Assembly (NCBI GenBank): GCA_029287645.1
Contig: JARFQS010000220.1
Span: forward strand, 1 to 6,868
Direction of reading: 5' to 3'
Source of the DNA: Thermoanaerobaculia bacterium
GTDB taxonomy: Bacteria > Acidobacteriota > Thermoanaerobaculia > Multivoradales > JAHEKO01
DNA: 6,868 nt
The notes beneath the pieces are model-generated. The model made no database searches, was not told where the DNA came from, and saw only the letters and a program-made list of their open reading frames with translations. Made by a program: the position numbers and the translations under genes. Below, piece by piece: positions 5,586-6,868 of the stretch (position 1 is the first letter of the stretch; each line of letters opens with the position of its first letter).

Positions 5586-6868
5586 TCTCTTGCGACCTGG
5601 ATACCGGCTACAGAGTGGGGGCCAACGATGCGCCCGACCAGGTCGTCCGGGAATGCTTCCGTGATCTCGACCTCGACCATCTCACCCGCCGGTGCCAATC
5701 CGTCGTTGATCAGCAACCTGCCATCGATCTCTGGGGCCATGCCATAGTGGCGCCCTTCCAGGAGGTGCTCGGTCTCGTCGCAGGGACCCTCGATCAGTAC
5801 CTCCAGACGCCTTCCAACCATCCTCTTTCGGCTCTCGAGAGAGATCGGCCGCTGGCGCTCCAGGATCTGGTCGTAGCGGCTTCTGGTCAGGGTCTTCGGA
5901 ACCCGCCCCGCCATCCCGGCCGCTGGCGTCTCATCCTCTGGGCTATATGCGAAAGCACCCAAATGATCGAGCCGAGCGCGATCTACGAACTCCAGTAGAT
6001 GTTGAAAGTGCTCCTCCTCCTCACCCGGGAAGCCGACGATGAAGGTGGAGCGCAGGAACACGTCGGGCACCAGCTCCCGGATCGTTCCCAGCAGATCGAG
6101 ATACGTCTCTCCAGACCCCCCACGACGCATGGCCCGGAGAATGTCTCGATGGCTGTGCTGCAAAGGCATGTCAACGTAGGACACGAAGCGTTCCTCGTTG
6201 CCCATGAGCTCGAGGAGCCTCCGATCGAGGGTCGTCGGATAGGCATAGAGAAATCGGATCCAGGGGAAGCCGGTCGAGGCCAGGAGCTCTTCCACCAAAC
6301 GGAGCAAACCGTGGCGGCCCAACCCGATGTCCTCACCATATCGAGTCGTATCCTGGGCGATGAGGCACAGCTCTCGAGCCCCTTCGCGCTCCAGACTCTG
6401 CGCTTCCTCGACGAGACTGGAGACCGTCCGACTTCGAAAGCGCCCACGCCACAGCGGGATTGCGCAAAACGTACAGGGGTTGTCGCAGCCCTCCGCAACC
6501 TTCAGATAGGCGTAACCGCGAGTCGTGAGCAGCCTCTGAGCCTGGTGATCGAAGACAACATGCGAGGGTGAAGGGGGCTGCGGCTCCGCGCCTCCCAGCT
6601 GCACGAGCTGATCGACATCACGAAGGTCGTCCAGGCCGATGAAGCCGTCGATCTCGGGGATCTCGTGAGCCAGATCGAGCGCATCCCGATTGGCCATGCA
6701 GCCGGCCACCAGGACCTGCTTCACACCCCTCTGTTTCGCAGCGGCGACCTCCAGAATGGTATCGATCGACTCCTGTTTCGCCTCCTCGATGAAACCGCAG
6801 GTGTTCACGATGACCGTTTCGGCATCTCCGATGTCGTTGACGATGCTGTGCCCGCGCTTGCGCAGCTC
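5582..6868 (-). CDS. rimO: Ribosomal protein S12 methylthiotransferase RimO (5' end outside window)
   Basis: RimO is a radical-SAM enzyme with two iron-sulfur clusters that adds a methylthio group to a conserved aspartate of ribosomal protein S12. The frame is open to the right edge, giving 428 visible residues; about 20 precede the internal GTG at 6808, which is the Val of VNTCGF and not the start. From the visible end, the N-terminal MTTase domain shows NTCGF and AGCMAN, carrying two of the three auxiliary-cluster cysteines; the first lies beyond the edge. The radical-SAM motif is CDNPCTFC (C128, C132, C135 counted from the edge), followed by the barrel segments SYVDMPLQHS and STFIVGFPGE. 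A C-terminal TRAM domain contains APEIDGRLLI, which favours RimO over the tRNA enzyme MiaB. It ends by overlapping ribF by 4 bp and is probably the upstream gene of that operon. Confidence 0.96.
   Translation of the reverse strand, partial: ELRKRGHSIVNDIGDAETVIVNTCGFIEEAKQESIDTILEVAAAKQRGVKQVLVAGCMANRDALDLAHEIPEIDGFIGLDDLRDVDQLVQLGGAEPQPPSPSHVVFDHQAQRLLTTRGYAYLKVAEGCDNPCTFCAIPLWRGRFRSRTVSSLVEEAQSLEREGARELCLIAQDTTRYGEDIGLGRHGLLRLVEELLASTGFPWIRFLYAYPTTLDRRLLELMGNEERFVSYVDMPLQHSHRDILRAMRRGGSGETYLDLLGTIRELVPDVFLRSTFIVGFPGEEEEHFQHLLEFVDRARLDHLGAFAYSPEDETPAAGMAGRVPKTLTRSRYDQILERQRPISLESRKRMVGRRLEVLIEGPCDETEHLLEGRHYGMAPEIDGRLLINDGLAPAGEMVEVEITEAFPDDLVGRIVGPHSVAGIQVARE

Noticed and set aside
6806..6808. 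GTG at 6808 as the rimO start codon
   Set aside because: The frame continues upstream to the window edge with 20 residues that fit RimO, and this GTG encodes the Val of the conserved VNTCGF motif.

Overview
The window is compact, high-GC bacterial chromosome with short gaps, one 4-bp gene overlap and no sign of mobile DNA. It holds four complete protein genes and one partial one. Protein sequences and gene style suggest a proteobacterial or myxobacterial-type lineage, possibly an uncultured 'deltaproteobacterial' group. This placement is an impression from sequence resemblance, not a phylogenetic result.

Left end (1-183): no gene is visible. The region has a C-rich stretch whose minus strand fits a canonical G-quadruplex pattern (13-38), about ten imperfect 8-bp tandem repeats (38-117), and a strong intrinsic terminator reading rightward (138-157). 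The terminator ends only 26 nt before the start codon of guaB (184-1665, +), which encodes IMP dehydrogenase, the committed enzyme of guanine nucleotide synthesis.

Right side, minus strand, in transcription order: rimO (edge to 5582, 5' end missing), ribF (5585-4596, overlapping rimO by ATGA), trxA (4524-4198), and an 812-residue HerA/FtsK-type ATPase of unknown function (4106-1668). The first two are almost certainly co-transcribed. trxA and the ATPase follow after gaps of 71 and 91 nt and may be in the same operon or have their own promoters. The ATPase gene meets guaB tail to tail with 2 bp between the stop codons.

Four of the genes are housekeeping: ribosomal protein S12 methylthiolation, FMN/FAD synthesis, thiol-disulfide exchange and GMP synthesis. 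A loose redox and cofactor theme links rimO, ribF and trxA. The least understood item is the ATPase, which combines a P-loop motor with a long C-terminal coiled-coil hairpin carrying a short hydrophobic tip. Other points of interest are the terminator and repeats in front of guaB and unusual residues in the adenylyltransferase half of RibF. I found no CRISPR array, tRNA, rRNA, insertion sequence or recognised defence cassette, and no clearly new multi-gene system.
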